Source: Paratrimastix pyriformis
Lineage: Eukaryota; Preaxostyla; Paratrimastigidae
DNA length: 64,000 nt
Direction: 5' to 3'
Assembly: GCA_027972325.1 (NCBI GenBank)
Contig: JAPMOS010000005.1
Location: forward strand, 186,001-250,000
The notes under the pieces are model-generated. The model was not told the DNA's origin and searched no databases. It saw only the letters and a list, made by a program, of their open reading frames with translations. Below, piece by piece: positions 1 through 18,299 of the stretch (its first letter is position 1; each line of letters opens with the position of its first letter). Made by a program: the position numbers and the translations under genes.

Positions 1-1722
1 TTCCACACTCAGTATATGGCGGAGCTGCTGGCTCTTCAGGAGAAGTACCAGCGCATGTACGAGCCTCTCTTCGCCAAGCGTGCCCAGATCGTGAATGGTG
101 AGCACGAGCCCGCCGAGGAGGAATGCATTCCTTCTGAGACCCCCGCCAAGCCCGCTGAGGCTGGCAAGCCCGGTTCGTCGCCTTCTCTTGGCAGTGCCAT
201 TTTTCATCGAGGGCATCTTTCTTGGTTTTTTAGTTCCTCGTGGGATTCCCAAGTTTTGGCTCTCTGCCCTCCAAAAGTCTATTTGCATACGCACGCTTCC
301 CCAAAATGCTCACCACGACCCTTGCGCGTAGCTTCGATACCTGCTCAGAGCAGATTAAGGAGCACGACGAGCCTGCCCTGGAGTTCTTGACTAACATCGT
401 CTCCACTCCCGTCGCTGGCGAGCCCGAGAGCTTCAAGCTCGATTTCCGTCCGTCGTTAATGATGCCGTTTCCTTGACATCCTGATCTTCTGGTCGTTCCT
501 CTGCAGACTTTGCCCCCAACCCGTTCTTCACCAACACCGTCCTGAGCAAGACCTTCCACGTCATGCAGCAGGCTGGCGACACCGTGTCCCACGTTGAGGG
601 GTCTGTTCGACATCCATTCTGGTGGCGTTTTTTGGTGGCATGGTTCCCCAAGAGGATAACCTTAATCAGACCCTGCAAACATAAGCAACCTTGCGGGGGC
701 ACACTGAAGATCTCTGAACGCTTTCTGAGGGATGAATGTTTGTTTGGTTGTTTGGTGGTTTCTCCGCCTGGCTGCTCACCATCTCCTCCTGGTTTGGCCA
801 CCGCGCAGCACCGAGATCGACTGGAAGGAGGGCAAGGACCTGACCAAGAAGACCATCAAGAAGAAGAAGGGCAAGAAGGTGAAGACCATGACCAAGCCCC
901 GCGACAGCTTCTTCAGCTTCTTCGCTGACCCCGACACCCTCATGGAGCAGATGGAGCCCACCGGCGAGGAGGAGGAGGACGAGATGGCCTTCAACGTCCG
1001 TGCGCGTGCTCCCCCCTGTTGCCGTGTCATCCCCCCAGGAGGAAATCTGAGGCCCCACCCTTGGTGGTTGTGTGGGCCTTCGTTCCCCCTCCAAGATTCC
1101 CTTTCCTCCGCCCCCTCTGCGGCGACCCTCGGACGATTTCTTGCTGATGATTTGTTCTTGCCGACCGCCCCCCTCCCTCCGTCCCTGTTTGGCTTCCCAC
1201 AGCAACTGCAGGAGAACTTCGAGCTTCACCTGTACCTGGGCCGGTTCATCAGCCAGACCCTGATCCCCAACGCCCTCATCTGGCACACGGGCGAGGCCCT
1301 CCGCGAGGAAGGCGACGAGGAGGACGAGGAGGATGATGAGGACGACGATGAGGACGAGGAGGATGAGGAGGCCGAGGAGGAGGATGAGGACGAGGAGGAC
1401 GAGAAGCCCAAGGGCAAGGGCAAGCCCGCCAAGAAGGCCGGCAAGCACCACGACGATGAGGAGGACGACGAGGACGACGACGAGGAGGAGGATGAGAAGC
1501 CCAAGGGCAAGGGCAAGCCCGCCAAGGACGAGAGCTTCGTCCCCACCTCCGGCGCCGCGGTCTGTCGCCCCCCGTCCCCCCACCCGCCATTGAGATGCCG
1601 TGTGTTGTGTTGGTTGGTCCATCCATCCTCACGCCTGACCCGAACTCCGCGTGTTGGGTTGGTGGTAACCGGTGCAGAAGCCCGCCGCTGCCGAGATCCC
1701 CGCCAACTGCAAGCAGCAGTAA
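1..1722 (+). CDS. NAP1: Nucleosome assembly protein 1 (NAP1), 5' end missing
   Basis: Histone H2A-H2B chaperone of the NAP/SET family. Exons 1-172, 234-276, 332-447, 507-600, 809-995, 1203-1559 and 1678-1722 join in one frame to 337 visible residues; the N-terminus lies before the window. Family landmarks in order are KYQRMYEPLFAKRAQIVNGE (dimerisation helix), RGIPKFWLSAL, KEHDEPALEF, FHFAPNPFFTNTVLSKTF, EIDWKEGKDLTKKTIKKK and ENFELHLYLGRFISQTLIP. Then come two strongly acidic Glu/Asp tracts separated by a basic KPKGKGKPAKK stretch that is itself repeated. The protein ends CKQQ before TAA, the same terminal tetrapeptide as human NAP1L1, a possible prenylation signal. Introns are 55-213 bp. 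The acidic tail is coded by GAG/GAC-rich DNA. Identity is firm from domain order; the number of NAP1 paralogs cannot be judged here. Confidence 0.95.
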
Positions 1723-2269
1723 GCTCCCCCTCGGCTTCGGCTGCCTGGGCCATGACGCAATCTCTTTCACCTCTCGCAGCACGTCCTTGCTTTCGTTTTG
1801 GCTGTGCGCTTTCCTTCTTCGGCTGTTCTCGGCCTCCCCCCCAATAATGAGTGCCGTCTGAGTCTTTGCTGGGCGTTTTGTGGGGGCAGCGAGAGGGAGG
1901 GCGACGGTGTTGGTGTTTTCCTTTTCTGCGACACGCGACGACACTGCGACACACACCCGAACGAGAGAAACGTCAGGCCGGGTAATTTACACCCTCTGTG
2001 CAATGCAGACACCCCTCGGGGGTGGGGACAGGAGGCCGGGGATCATCAATGGACCCTCCGCGATCAAGCGAGCCGCCCCCTCCTCGGGGTGGAGCGTTCA
2101 GGGCCGAATGGCCCCAGAGAAAGTGGGAGAGAGGATAGATTGAGCGGACGCTCAGAGCAAATAATAGCGAGAGAGGCGGGCAGTGGCCGGGGGTGCTCAC
2201 ATCTCATGCTGCTCCTCCTTCTCGACCTCGTCCTTCTCCTTCTCATCCCAGTGGGTCGAGAAGAGCTCG

Positions 2270-2570
2270 GTCGATTCAGGCCCCGGGATGGGAGTCGGAG
2301 CGGGGAAGAACCGATCCTGGAAGATCTCCGGCTAAAAGGGAAAATGCAGTGATGGGCGAATCCCACACCCGGAGGGGCGCAACCGACCGCATTAGGGCCC
2401 GGGATAGGCGAGGGAGCCGGATAATAATGACCCCGGAAAATCTCAGGCTGTCTCAGAAGTGAGATCACGGTAAAAAGAGAAAAGCGGAACCGACTGCATT
2501 TGGGCCGGGAATGGGTGAGGGGGCCGGATAAAAATGGCCACGGAAAATTTCGGGCTATGAAAAGATGGTG
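2270..2570 (+). repeat. Three diverged direct repeats, period about 110 bp
   Basis: Similar 65-70 bp segments begin near 2268, 2383 and 2491. Each has a lead of the type gaaccgactgcatttgggcc, then a gggat/gggaatggg block, ggagccggata, and a ccccggaaaatctcaggct-like end. Spacing is 108-115 bp. A weaker fourth fragment (gaacccggaatgggcgaagg) lies near 2668. This could be an old satellite fragment or regulatory repeats of the NAP1/ALG6 gap. Confidence 0.5.
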
Positions 2571-2968
2571 TCAGCATCCGCATCTTGGGGAACTCGAACA
2601 GCGGACAGCGCGAGGTCCTAAAGAGGGAATGTCGAGGTGTTAATTGAAATCTGCTGGCGAAGGTTGCGAACCCGGAATGGGCGAAGGAGTCACGTATGGT
2701 TGAAGTGTCCTCCGCACCTGTGGTTGTTGTGCCTGGGTCTCAGGGAAAGATGCTGATTGCCCCATGAAATTAGGCTTTCGTCGAAAGATCGGCGGGAAAT
2801 TTGGCTTTGGGTCTGCAGCACCAGGAGCAAGGCGGGTTCTCCCTGAAATTTGGATACAGTTGGGAGGGAAGGACAGCCCGGGAGATGAAATCATGTGAGT
2901 GGCAAAAACGAAGCAGAGAAGCAGCGAGAAAAGGTCTGGAAGCGGAGAACGGCCGAGGGCCGGGTTTC

Positions 2969-4061
2969 CCCCTTAATGTACCTAAGAATTGGAAAAACCC
3001 CATTTTGACGCCCTTCCGGTCTCCACCACCTCCCACCCGTCCACCGAAGGCCCAACCTGAATTGCGCAGTATAAAGAGGCCGAGTGGGGCTACACACAGG
3101 TATCTTGAGTTCCCTCCGGGGGGGGTCGGGGGGATGGTGACACCACACAGAACCATCGAGGGGGCATTTGGTCTGGAGACCAAATGGGTTTGGTCCGTTA
3201 TAGGATGGGGGGATGCAGCCGTCGGGTCGACGGGGGCCGGGGGGCCGGGGGGAGGAGGAGTGGTGTGCTGAACGCGAGGAGAGTTGGGTCTGCCACTCGG
3301 CAGGGTGTCGCGTTTCGAGTCGATCAACCATGTGACCCCCCGGGCGGCCACCTCCCCTTGATGCGAACCCCTCGATGGGGGCGATCCGGAGCGGGCCGCC
3401 TCTTTCAACCGTCGCACTCGTGAGCCCTCAGCCCCGAGACCCTGCCGGAGGATCAGTGGCAGATTGCACCCTTCACGAACCCGGACAGGGTCGTGACGAT
3501 GGGGCAGGGGGTGCGAAAAAGTTGACAGGGGAGGCGAGTTCCGGGCCAGCCTGGGGGCACGGGCGGGGTGGCCGGGCTTCCCCCGGGCACCGAGGTGAGG
3601 GGAGCCTCTAGTGAACGCGCCGACTTGGGGGCATGGGGGCTGGGCGCATCGGGCCAGGAGGCGGGCCGAGTGATGACCGACACCCTCCGAACGACCCAGC
3701 AGCATGACACCGGGGCAAACTCCGAGGGACCCTACAGCGGGGGCCGGGAAGTCAATGGTCTTTTCTCGCAATAATGTAGCAAGGGTGCCTTCCCTCAATG
3801 CACCGAGGGTGTTTGGACTCCCCTGCGAAGCACCCGAGCCGCTTCGAGGTCAAAACCTGATATCGCCCATCGATGTCTTGTGTGGTCGCGGGTCGGACTC
3901 GATCACCGCGGATCAATTTCACCTTATGTCCGTTCGAGAAGACCACGAGGACGTCCGAACGCCAAGAGAAATTTCCTTTCCGGCCCCTTCGAACCGGCTG
4001 AATGGCGGGCGCAACCTTGTCAAAAATTTGAATTTTTCAAAACCTTAGGTACATTAAGGGG
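2969..4061. mobile_element. Putative non-autonomous DNA transposon with terminal inverted repeats
   Basis: The left end reads ccccttaatgtacctaag (2969-2986) and the right end is its exact reverse complement (4044-4061). Similarity continues inward for about 25 more bases (ggaaaaa...ttttgac on both ends), giving inverted repeats of 41-43 bp around a 1.1 kb unit. The trinucleotide ttc abuts both outer ends and could be a 3 bp target duplication. No transposase motif was recognised; the interior is GC-rich, unlike the AT-rich ends. The family cannot be assigned from one copy. Confidence 0.5.
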
Positions 4062-4237
4062 TTCTCTTTTCACGATTTTTCTAGACCCATGGCCTTTTTT
4101 GTCCCTTCCTGGGGGCACGGACGTATCATAGGTGCGACATTCACTGCCCGAAAAGGGAAAGGAACTCAAAAAAAATGTGGAGCACAGTGTTTGTACCCCG
4201 ACAGGTGAAGCAAACAGTCCACAAATCGTGTGCCCTT

Positions 4238-6960
4238 ATGCGTGCGCCTCCGCTCTGGGTCGTCTCGATTCTTTTCGGGTTCACCCTTAGGGCAATAGTG
4301 ATGCACCACCCATATTCCGGTTCGTCCATGCGTTATTCTGTGGTGGTGCTCATTCCTTCCTCCAGGCCAAGGGCAGCTTCCAATTCATGGTGATTTCGAA
4401 GCTCAACGGCATTGGATGGAAATTACGATTAATCTCCCTCTCGAAAACTGGTATCGGAATGGCACCCATAATGATCTTCAATACTGGGGCCTCGATTATC
4501 CCCCTCTGACGGCATACTTCAGCTGGGTCGTGGGAAAAGTGTCTGTTAATTATTGTACCATCGGGCCAAGAATATGCTCGCAGGTTCGAGGTTTTCTATC
4601 CCCCGATGGTGGAGCTCGAGACATCCCATGGCATTGAGACCTATCACGCCAAGCTCCTCATGCGCCTCTCGGTGTTAGCATGCGATTTGCTTATTTTTCT
4701 GCCTGGTTTGGTTGCGTTCGTCGTGTCGGTCTGCTTCTTCCAATCAATGGGTGAACTCTAACGAATGATGCCGTCAGGTCGGGAGGAGGGCGGCTCTCAC
4801 CGAGGTGGAGGTGGCCCTGTGGTTGCTGATGGTTGTGGTCAACCCGCCCTTGATTCTCATCGACCACGGCCACTTCCAGTCCGTCGCTTTGCCCGGGGTG
4901 ATGCTAACCCACGGGCCCGGTTTCACCCCAACTCGGCCGTCCCCTTGTTCCGCACCCGCAGGTACAACAACGTTTGTCTGGGCCTGGTGGTGTGGGCCCT
5001 GGTGGCCCTGATGCGCTCTCCGGCCAGCCCGGGGTCTTCTGAGTACTGGGCGGCCCTGTTTTGGGACGCGGCCGCAGCCCTGTGCTACTCGGGGGCCCTG
5101 CAGTACAAGCAGATGGCCCTCTACTTCGCCCCGCCCTGCGCCTTCTACGTCCTCGGGCGGGCCTGGGGATGGGCGCGCCGGGGTCGGCCCGTCAAAAGGT
5201 CCGTTCGCTGTGCCCACTTGATTGCGCAGTGATGGACATGGCCGGGGATGAAGCCGCATCCCTGCCCCGCACATCCCCGCCATGATCGGGGCGCAGTCCT
5301 CACACGCCGCCTGTGCCACTGCTCGTTGTTCGCCCCAGCCTGGTCTACATGGTGGCTGTTCTGACTGCCTTTGCAGTGCCTGCCGTCGCGTGCTGGGCGC
5401 CGCTGTGGCCCGTCTGGCGGGACGTGCTGGGGCGGGTCTTCCCCATCGCCCGCGGGGCCTATGAGGGTCCGCCCCCGGCACCCGGACGCTCCCCTCGCCA
5501 CACACCCAGCCAGCCCCCCCCCATGGCACCGCTCACCGCCAGCGTCGTTTCGTTTCTTCTTCGATTTCGGTTGGGCTGGCAGACAAGGTGGCCAACCTGT
5601 GGTGCAGCCTGTCGCCTGTGCTCAAGATTAAGTCGCTCCCCCTGCCGGTCGGCCTCCGCATCAGGTCCGCAGCCCCGCCCTGCCCCACCATTCTGGGGTT
5701 CCTCATCAGCGCCAACACATCTTCGTCGTTCCAATTGTCATCCAATCGTCAGAATCACCATCGCCATCATCATCTTCGTTCTCCAGTCATCCAGTCATCA
5801 TCCTCATCGCCTGATTATCATCAACATGGACTGACATCTGGGGGTGTCGTGTCGGGCGATGAATCAGCCTGGTGAGCACCCTGCTGGGGCTGGCGCCCAG
5901 CTGCCTGCTGCTGCTGCGGGACCCGCGGCCCGTCCAGATGCAGGCGGCCATGTTCACCTCGGCCATGGCCTTCTTCCTGCTCTCCTTCCAGGTCCTCCTC
6001 CTGCCCCACATCATCCCATGCCTGCCCCTGACGGGTCCGGCGTGCATTCTTCACCACCGCACTCCATCCGGCTGGGTGGGGGGGGCAGAAGACCATCCAT
6101 CCGCATCCCGGTACTTCTCCGCCCTGGCACACGCACATCCTCTGCAGATGCAGACCATCCTCTTCCCGTTCCCTTCTCTCTCTGTCTTGACCCACACGCC
6201 TTCTGTCCGGGGTGCAGGTCCACGAGAAGACCATCCTCTTCCCGCTGCTGCCGCTGATCCTGCTGGGGCCCCGGACGGGCCACTGGCTGGCCCAGTTCGT
6301 GCCCTGGCTGGTCGCCGTGGCCACCCTCAGGTCCGCACCGCCCCCGCCAAGCAGCAGCGGGTTGTTGCGACTTGCCCTGCCTGGCCTGCCCACCTCCCTC
6401 GCCCTCCATCGAGTTTTCATCATCAAATCAGCGCATCATCCCCAGCCATCATCAAATCAACATCATCAAACCAAACGACATCCTGGGGCCCGATCCCTCG
6501 GCTGCTATCTGGTGGGGGCTGCAGCATGTACCCGCTCCTGGCCAAGGACGGCCTGCTGGTGGCCACGTACCCGCTGACCATCCTCTTCCTCCTGCTGCCC
6601 CGCATCCTCCCCACCCTCGCCGGCCCCACCCCCACCCCCACCACCTCGGCCGCCCCCGGCTCGCCCACCGAGGACTCCCTTCTGCTGCGGGCCTTGCGCC
6701 TGGCACGGGTCTGGCTGTTTTTTCCTCCGTTTCCGGGCTGACCTGTGGACGGATAGTGTCTCTCCTGGGTGGGCGGCCCGGCCCTGGTTGTGCTCTTCCA
6801 CTGGGGGCCCCGGGTGCCCCGGCTGCCCGACCTGTGGCACCTGCTCCTCACCTCCGCCTGCTGCGGCTGCTTCGTGCTCGCGTGGGCGGCCGGCATCGCC
6901 TATCAGCGCTCCCTGCTGCGGGCAGCAGCCACCCCGGCCGCCCACCCCAAGAGGTGCTAA
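4238..6960 (+). CDS. ALG6: Dolichyl-P-Glc:Man9GlcNAc2-PP-dolichol alpha-1,3-glucosyltransferase (ALG6)
   Basis: Adds the first glucose to the lipid-linked Man9GlcNAc2 oligosaccharide in the ER lumen; GT57 family multipass membrane enzyme. Eleven exons: 4238-4319, 4366-4540, 4584-4728, 4778-4878, 4962-5198, 5339-5466, 5583-5664, 5868-5991, 6218-6330, 6525-6708 and 6757-6960, giving 524 residues, close to human ALG6. Hallmarks are [17 protein letters not shown] (luminal acidic/His loop), [51 protein letters not shown] and [15 protein letters not shown], between hydrophobic helices. The start at 4238 gives the short N-terminus usual for the family; an in-frame ATG at 4175 is possible. The exact donor near 4729 is the least certain junction. 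HGD, HGHFQ and QVHEK motifs favour ALG6 over ALG8. Confidence 0.95.
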
Positions 6961-7244
6961 TTGCGGAGGGATGGGGAGCGACGGGCAACTGTTGAAAAAC
7001 AGAGGCCAAACCACCAAGAACCATCCCAAAACCGAAAGCAGGAAAAACAAGGGAGCAACTGCGGGGTGGCGGAACGACCACAAGGAAGAGAAGAACGACC
7101 CCAAGGGGAAAGACATACGCTCAACACAAAAACCCAACGGCCGTCTCAGCCCCCCCACAAGGGCGGCGCATTTTTCGTGGTTCGCCCTCGATGCAACACT
7201 CAGTTAAATCTCATCAGCCAGGTGTGGCGCTGCGGCGACCTCGT

Positions 7245-8159
7245 TTAGTCGAGGTCCATGGGCTGCCGGCTCGGCTCCGGGCTTTTGGGGCTGGGGGAGG
7301 GCATGGGGGAAGGGGTGCTCGGGGCGGCAGCGGGGGCGGGTTCTTCGGCTTTGGGAGCGACGCCGGTGGCGGCCTCAGCGGGGACGGCCTCAGCAGGGGC
7401 GGGGGCGGTGTTGGTGGCGGCAGGGGCATCGGCAGCCGGGGCAGGGGCAGGGGCGGCAGCGGGCTTGGGCTCCTCCTTCTTTGGGGGCGGAGGAGGGGCG
7501 GGCTTGGGGGTGTTCAGGATGGGCTCGCAGTACTTTCGGAGCTCCTCGCTCTTCTTGCCGATGTCGGCGCAGGTCAGGGCGGGAGGGGCGAACTGGGGCA
7601 GGGCGTTCTGGGCGGTCATCTTGGCGTCCAGCCAGGCCATGGCCTCGTCGATGTGCTTGACGACGTCGTCCAGCTTGGCCTTCTCGATGTGAGCGCGCTC
7701 CTACAAGAACAAAACGGGCAACAAGGCAACAGTCAGCAATACTGAACAGAGGCCCTCCTCCCCAGGGGGCGGCGTGCGGATTCAGGGGTGACAGACGGGA
7801 GCGGCGGCCATGGCCTTGAGACGGGCGGTGGCGTCGAGGAAGGTGGCGGCAGCCTGGGGCCGGTCTTCGAATTCGCGGAGGCGAGCCTGGGCGGGCTGCA
7901 GGTAGGCCGTCAGGGTGGCCACCCGGTCGAGGAAGGCGCTCTTGGTGACCTCGGGCTCCTGGCCGTCGCACTCGAGCCACTGACGGGCCGTCTCCATCTT
8001 GGTGAACAGGGCAGCCCGATCCTGGTCGGAGAGGTAGGCGTGCAGCTTTCCGCCAGGGGTGCAATCGCGGGGAATCTGGTACGTGTACTGCTCCAGGGTG
8101 TTCTTGGCATCCATGGTCTCAATCCGCAGGCGCTCCTCGGCCAGCATCTGCAGAGCGGT

Positions 8160-8254
<95 letters not shown>

Positions 8255-10993
8255 AAACGAGTTGGATGAGCCCACGGGTTGTTTCTCTCGCTGCCAAGGG
8301 AAGAGGAGGAGGAGGGCATGCAGACCTGCAGGTGCCGCTCCACGAAGGCCTGAAGGATCTCCTGTGGAAGCTCCTGCCCCAGAACGCGGGCCTTCAGGGT
8401 GACGTTGCGCTTCTTCTTCACCAGGCGGGTCTTGGGCGGCTCGGGCTTGGCCTCAACGGGGGCGGGTGCGGGGGCAGCGGGTGCGGGGGCAGGCGCAGCT
8501 TCAGGGACGGGTGCGGGGGCTGCCTCGGGCGACTGGGGGGGAACCGAGGTGGCGGGAGTGGGGGGAGGCACCTGGGGCGATGGAGGCGGAGAGGCGGGCA
8601 CGTGGGCCGGAGGGGTCAGGGGCTCCTGCGGAGTCGTGGGGGGCTCAACGTCCATTGGGGCTGCGGCAGGCTCGGTGGCCGTGGCCGCCGGGGCAGGCGA
8701 GCTGGTGGCGGGAGGGGCGGGGCTGGTGGCGGGGGCGGGGCTGGCTGCGGGGGCGGGGCTGGTGGCGGGAGGAGGCTGCTGGGCGGCCGGGGCTGGCTTC
8801 TTCTCTTCCTTCTTCTTGGGTTCGGGCGGGATGACCTCCTCAACCTCATACTCCTCCGTGATGAAGGCATCCTGGAAGCGGATGATGCCGTTCAGGTCCA
8901 TCACCAGCCGCACCTTGACCAGAACCCCCTTCTCCTCCGTTGGGGGGCAGGGCAGATCGTTAATGTCAATGCGAGCTACAGGAAACAAGGGAAGAGGTCA
9001 AGATAAACGCCCAAGGGAGGAGGGGACGGACAGATCTGGGTGGCGGTGTTGGCGGGAAGGGAGGCATCATGGTATTCGGCGATGAGAGCAAAGGGACCCT
9101 TCCGACGGAAACTGAGCAGCTTCGAGACGGGGTCCTGGAGAGTCTGGGGAATCTGGAGCCGAGAACGAAATGGGGTGCGGAACGGGACGTGAGCGATTGA
9201 GAGAAGCGAACCCACACGGAAAAAACGCGCGGCGCGGGCCAAGACGACAAACCTTGCAGTTCGACGAGAAGACGTCGAGGGCGTTATCGCCGGTTTCACC
9301 GGGGGCGAGCGGCCAGCTGACGCGGACGGCGTAAGGGTAGCAGTCCACCAGGGTAATGTCGCGGCCCGAGAAGAAGGGGGACAGTTGGACCGACTGGAGG
9401 CAGCAACCCCGGGGGATACACTCCTCCGAGTTCAGGGTGGTCGAGAGGGGCCGCCCAAAGATACGCTCGACAGTCTGGCGGATGAGGGGCACACGTGTCG
9501 AACCGCCCACCATCTCGAGAGAGCTCACCTGGGCAATATCGGTGATGCCGGCCTCGGTGAGGGCGCGACGGAAGAGAGCCTCCAGTTCGGGCAGCATGGG
9601 GGCGATCAGGCCCTCGAGATCTTGCCTGGGAAGCGGGGGGGGGGGGGGGGGGGTCGTTCAGAAACCAAGAAACCGCCTCGTGCAATTGTGCAAGTCCACA
9701 ACCCCACAAAAAACCGACGGAAGGAATTGGAGGGGAACGGACCGCTTGATCATCACGGAGAAGTCACGGTCCAGGATATTCTCCACGGTGAACTGGGCAA
9801 CGGCATTGGCGCTCAGGACCTGGAGGGCCCCATAACGAGAGTTACGTCTTCGTCCTTTCGACCGCCACCCGGCAGACCTTCTTGCACTTGTGGGCGGCCA
9901 CGAGGAACCGCATGCGGTAGCGAGGGTTCTGAAGGACACCCGTCTCATGGAACTTGTCCTCGAACAGCTTGGCGGTGTATCGCATCAGCAGGAGGTCGAT
10001 GTTGGACCCACCGATCATCACGGTGGGCTGGGCCACAACGCGGAAATTGTTCTTCTTGAGTTCCAGAACGCCCACCGTGGTGTACATGTGGCCCATCTGG
10101 AAGACCATGACGTACGTGGGAGTGTCTGCGGGCAGGGTCAAACGGGGGAAGCCATACTCGTAGGCAACTGCGCAAAGAGAAGGCGGGTCGAAAGAAGAAG
10201 ACTTTAAGTGCAAATGGGAAGAAACCAAGCGCTTACAGACTTGCAGAAACGTCGGACATGATGCGGAGGACGTGCAGGCCACCGATCTTAGCGGCATCCA
10301 GAAGAGCCTGCCGTTGAGCGTTGGTGAAGTAGGGGGGGACGGAGATGACGGCGTCGAGAGGCTGGGAAACGTCCCGGTGCCCTTCGAGATGGAAAACGCT
10401 GATCTCCTTCAACTTGGTGAGATACATTCCCATCAAGGAAGTAATGGAGAAGTCCGTCTCCTCGTCCTTGAACATAACCTGGGGAGAAGGTATGGGCGAG
10501 GGGAACCCCGCAGGTTCGAAACGGACCCGCACACCCACATCACCGGTGGGCATTTCAATCAGCTGATAGGGCGCAACCTCGCGGAAAGCCTGAACATCGG
10601 CATCAGCAAACTTCTTACCGAGCATCCACTTGAAGTTAGAAATGGTGTTCTTCGCATTCATGATGCGCTGTTGTTAGCAGTTGTTGGGAGGAAAATCAGC
10701 CGAGGCGGCGGGCGTGAACAGGAAGGGGGAAAACCAACAAACCATGTTGTCAGTCACATCGTTGCCAACAAAGAATTGGTTGCCCTTGAACGCGACCCAT
10801 GTCCTACCCCGGAATAAAACAGTTCGAAAACGGAGATGGCGAAGATAGTGACAGACGGAGTGACAAGGTCGCCCCCGTCGTTGGAAAGGATGCACACCTG
10901 ACGCCCCTTGGCTGAGGCGCCGGGTTTGTTGGACTTCATCAAGGTGGCGACTGTGCTCACTTCTGAACCAAGATCAATGCCAACTGCTGCCAT
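7245..10993 (-). CDS. HSP110: Hsp110 (Hsp70-superfamily nucleotide exchange factor)
   Basis: Cytosolic Hsp110/SSE-type chaperone that acts as nucleotide exchange factor for Hsp70. Ten exons on the minus strand (10857-10993, 10743-10803, 10241-10667, 9878-10167, 9743-9819, 9253-9625, 9032-9152, 8326-8975, 7797-8147, 7245-7700) total 980 residues. The N-terminal ATPase domain starts MAAVGIDLGSEVSTVATL and includes LDAVISVPPYFTNAQRQALL and VGGSTRVPLIRQTVERIFG. The substrate domain follows, then a long Pro/Ala-rich acidic insertion, the helical domain (TMDAKNTLEQYTYQIP) and an end PMDLD matching the MDID end of human HSPA4. The divergent phosphate loop and long insertion separate it from Hsp70. 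Introns are 53-178 bp; the largest carries a hexanucleotide repeat. Confidence 0.95.
8156..8254 (+). repeat. (CAGCAA)n hexanucleotide microsatellite in an Hsp110 intron
   Basis: About sixteen uninterrupted cagcaa units lie between Hsp110 exons 8 and 9. They would encode long homopolymer-like peptides if retained, but both flanking splice junctions keep frame only when the tract is removed. Confidence 0.9.
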
Positions 10994-11208
10994 AAAAAGA
11001 GGGGTTGGCTTTCGGAAGGTGTTGTGCTGCGCGAGTTGGAAGAACCGAGTCGGAAGCGGCTGCGTTTTTTCCGTGTCCGTTTTCCCCGACTCTGCTGCGG
11101 ATGGGTCGGACTTGGTGAGCAGGCGGATCACATCATAATTCAATAGAGAATCTTTCCCAACATACAATCTTCCGTGATGATATACACAAACAAAACTCAG
11201 CCGGAGGC

Positions 11209-17615
<6,407 letters not shown>

Positions 17616-18299
17616 CACGGCCCGGAAGTGCAGGCATTCAGGCAAAGCGAAAATTCACCTCCCCCGGTGCCTAGGGGGAAATCAAATTCTTGACTGAGTT
17701 GACGTCCTCTTCACCTTCCCCTGGAAGTTCCAGAATTCATTGCATTGCCCTTTCATTGCATTGTCTTCTGCTCGAGGTCCTGACATGCATGGGGCGGGAT
17801 GGGTTCCACCTTTTCACCCCACTACAACAGCATGGGCCTGGCATACTTCAACGTGGCCCTCGACCAGCACAAGATGGAGAGCGACCCCGACGCCAAGATG
17901 GGCTAAAACGGTGAGTGGGGTAAAACCTATCTTTTTGTCCCTTTCTTGAAATGAATCCTCTATCGTCCTTTCGTATCGTTGAGACCCGCCTGTCGTTTCG
18001 TCGTCGTGTTCTTCCACCTGGTATGAGCAGCTGTCAGCCCAAACACGGAAGGTCCTTTGCCATTTTCGGTGCCACCAGACAATTTCGCACTGTGATATGG
18101 CGCTCGGGCCCATGATACAAGCGCGCGTGCCGATTTGATGATCGAGAATTTCCATGTGGATTGTGGGGACCTTCTTTTGTTTCTTCCAAACCATTCCAAA
18201 GCAGGATCGATAGTCGCTCGGCTCCTTTTTCACTCCGAACAGCCATCAACGCCGGCGGGTCTAGCACCGAAGCAGGAGAGGATCGATCGTGTCATTGGG
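17616..18299. other. Divergent gap between EF-hand-like and SAM-domain genes
   Basis: About 680 bp of lower GC content. At 17851-17907 a short plus-strand frame after a CAG acceptor-like site reads MGLAYFNVALDQHKMESD and stops at TAA. It looks like the last exon of some gene, but I found no preceding exon and assign no identity. The remainder probably holds both promoters. Confidence 0.4.

Larger units (their letters stand above)
1723..4237. other. Intergenic region between NAP1 and ALG6
   Basis: About 2.5 kb without a gene I can support. It holds the NAP1 3' flank, a diverged ~110 bp repeat near 2270-2570 and an inverted-repeat element at 2969-4061, listed separately. A 342-codon open frame lies on the minus strand at 2770-3798. 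Its product is Pro/Gly/Arg-rich with no recognisable domain, and it runs out through the left inverted repeat, so I treat it as chance in GC-rich DNA or element cargo. The DNA just before ALG6 (4060-4240) is less GC-rich, as expected of a promoter or 5' untranslated region. Confidence 0.6.

Noticed and set aside
2770-3798. 342-codon minus-strand open frame as a gene or transposase
   Set aside because: No domain or catalytic motif, Pro/Gly/Arg-rich as expected by chance in GC-rich DNA, and it crosses the left inverted repeat of the element.
7258-9006. Long plus-strand Gly/Ala-rich frames opposite Hsp110
   Set aside because: They are antisense shadows of the Hsp110 Pro/Ala-rich region and of the CAGCAA intron repeat.
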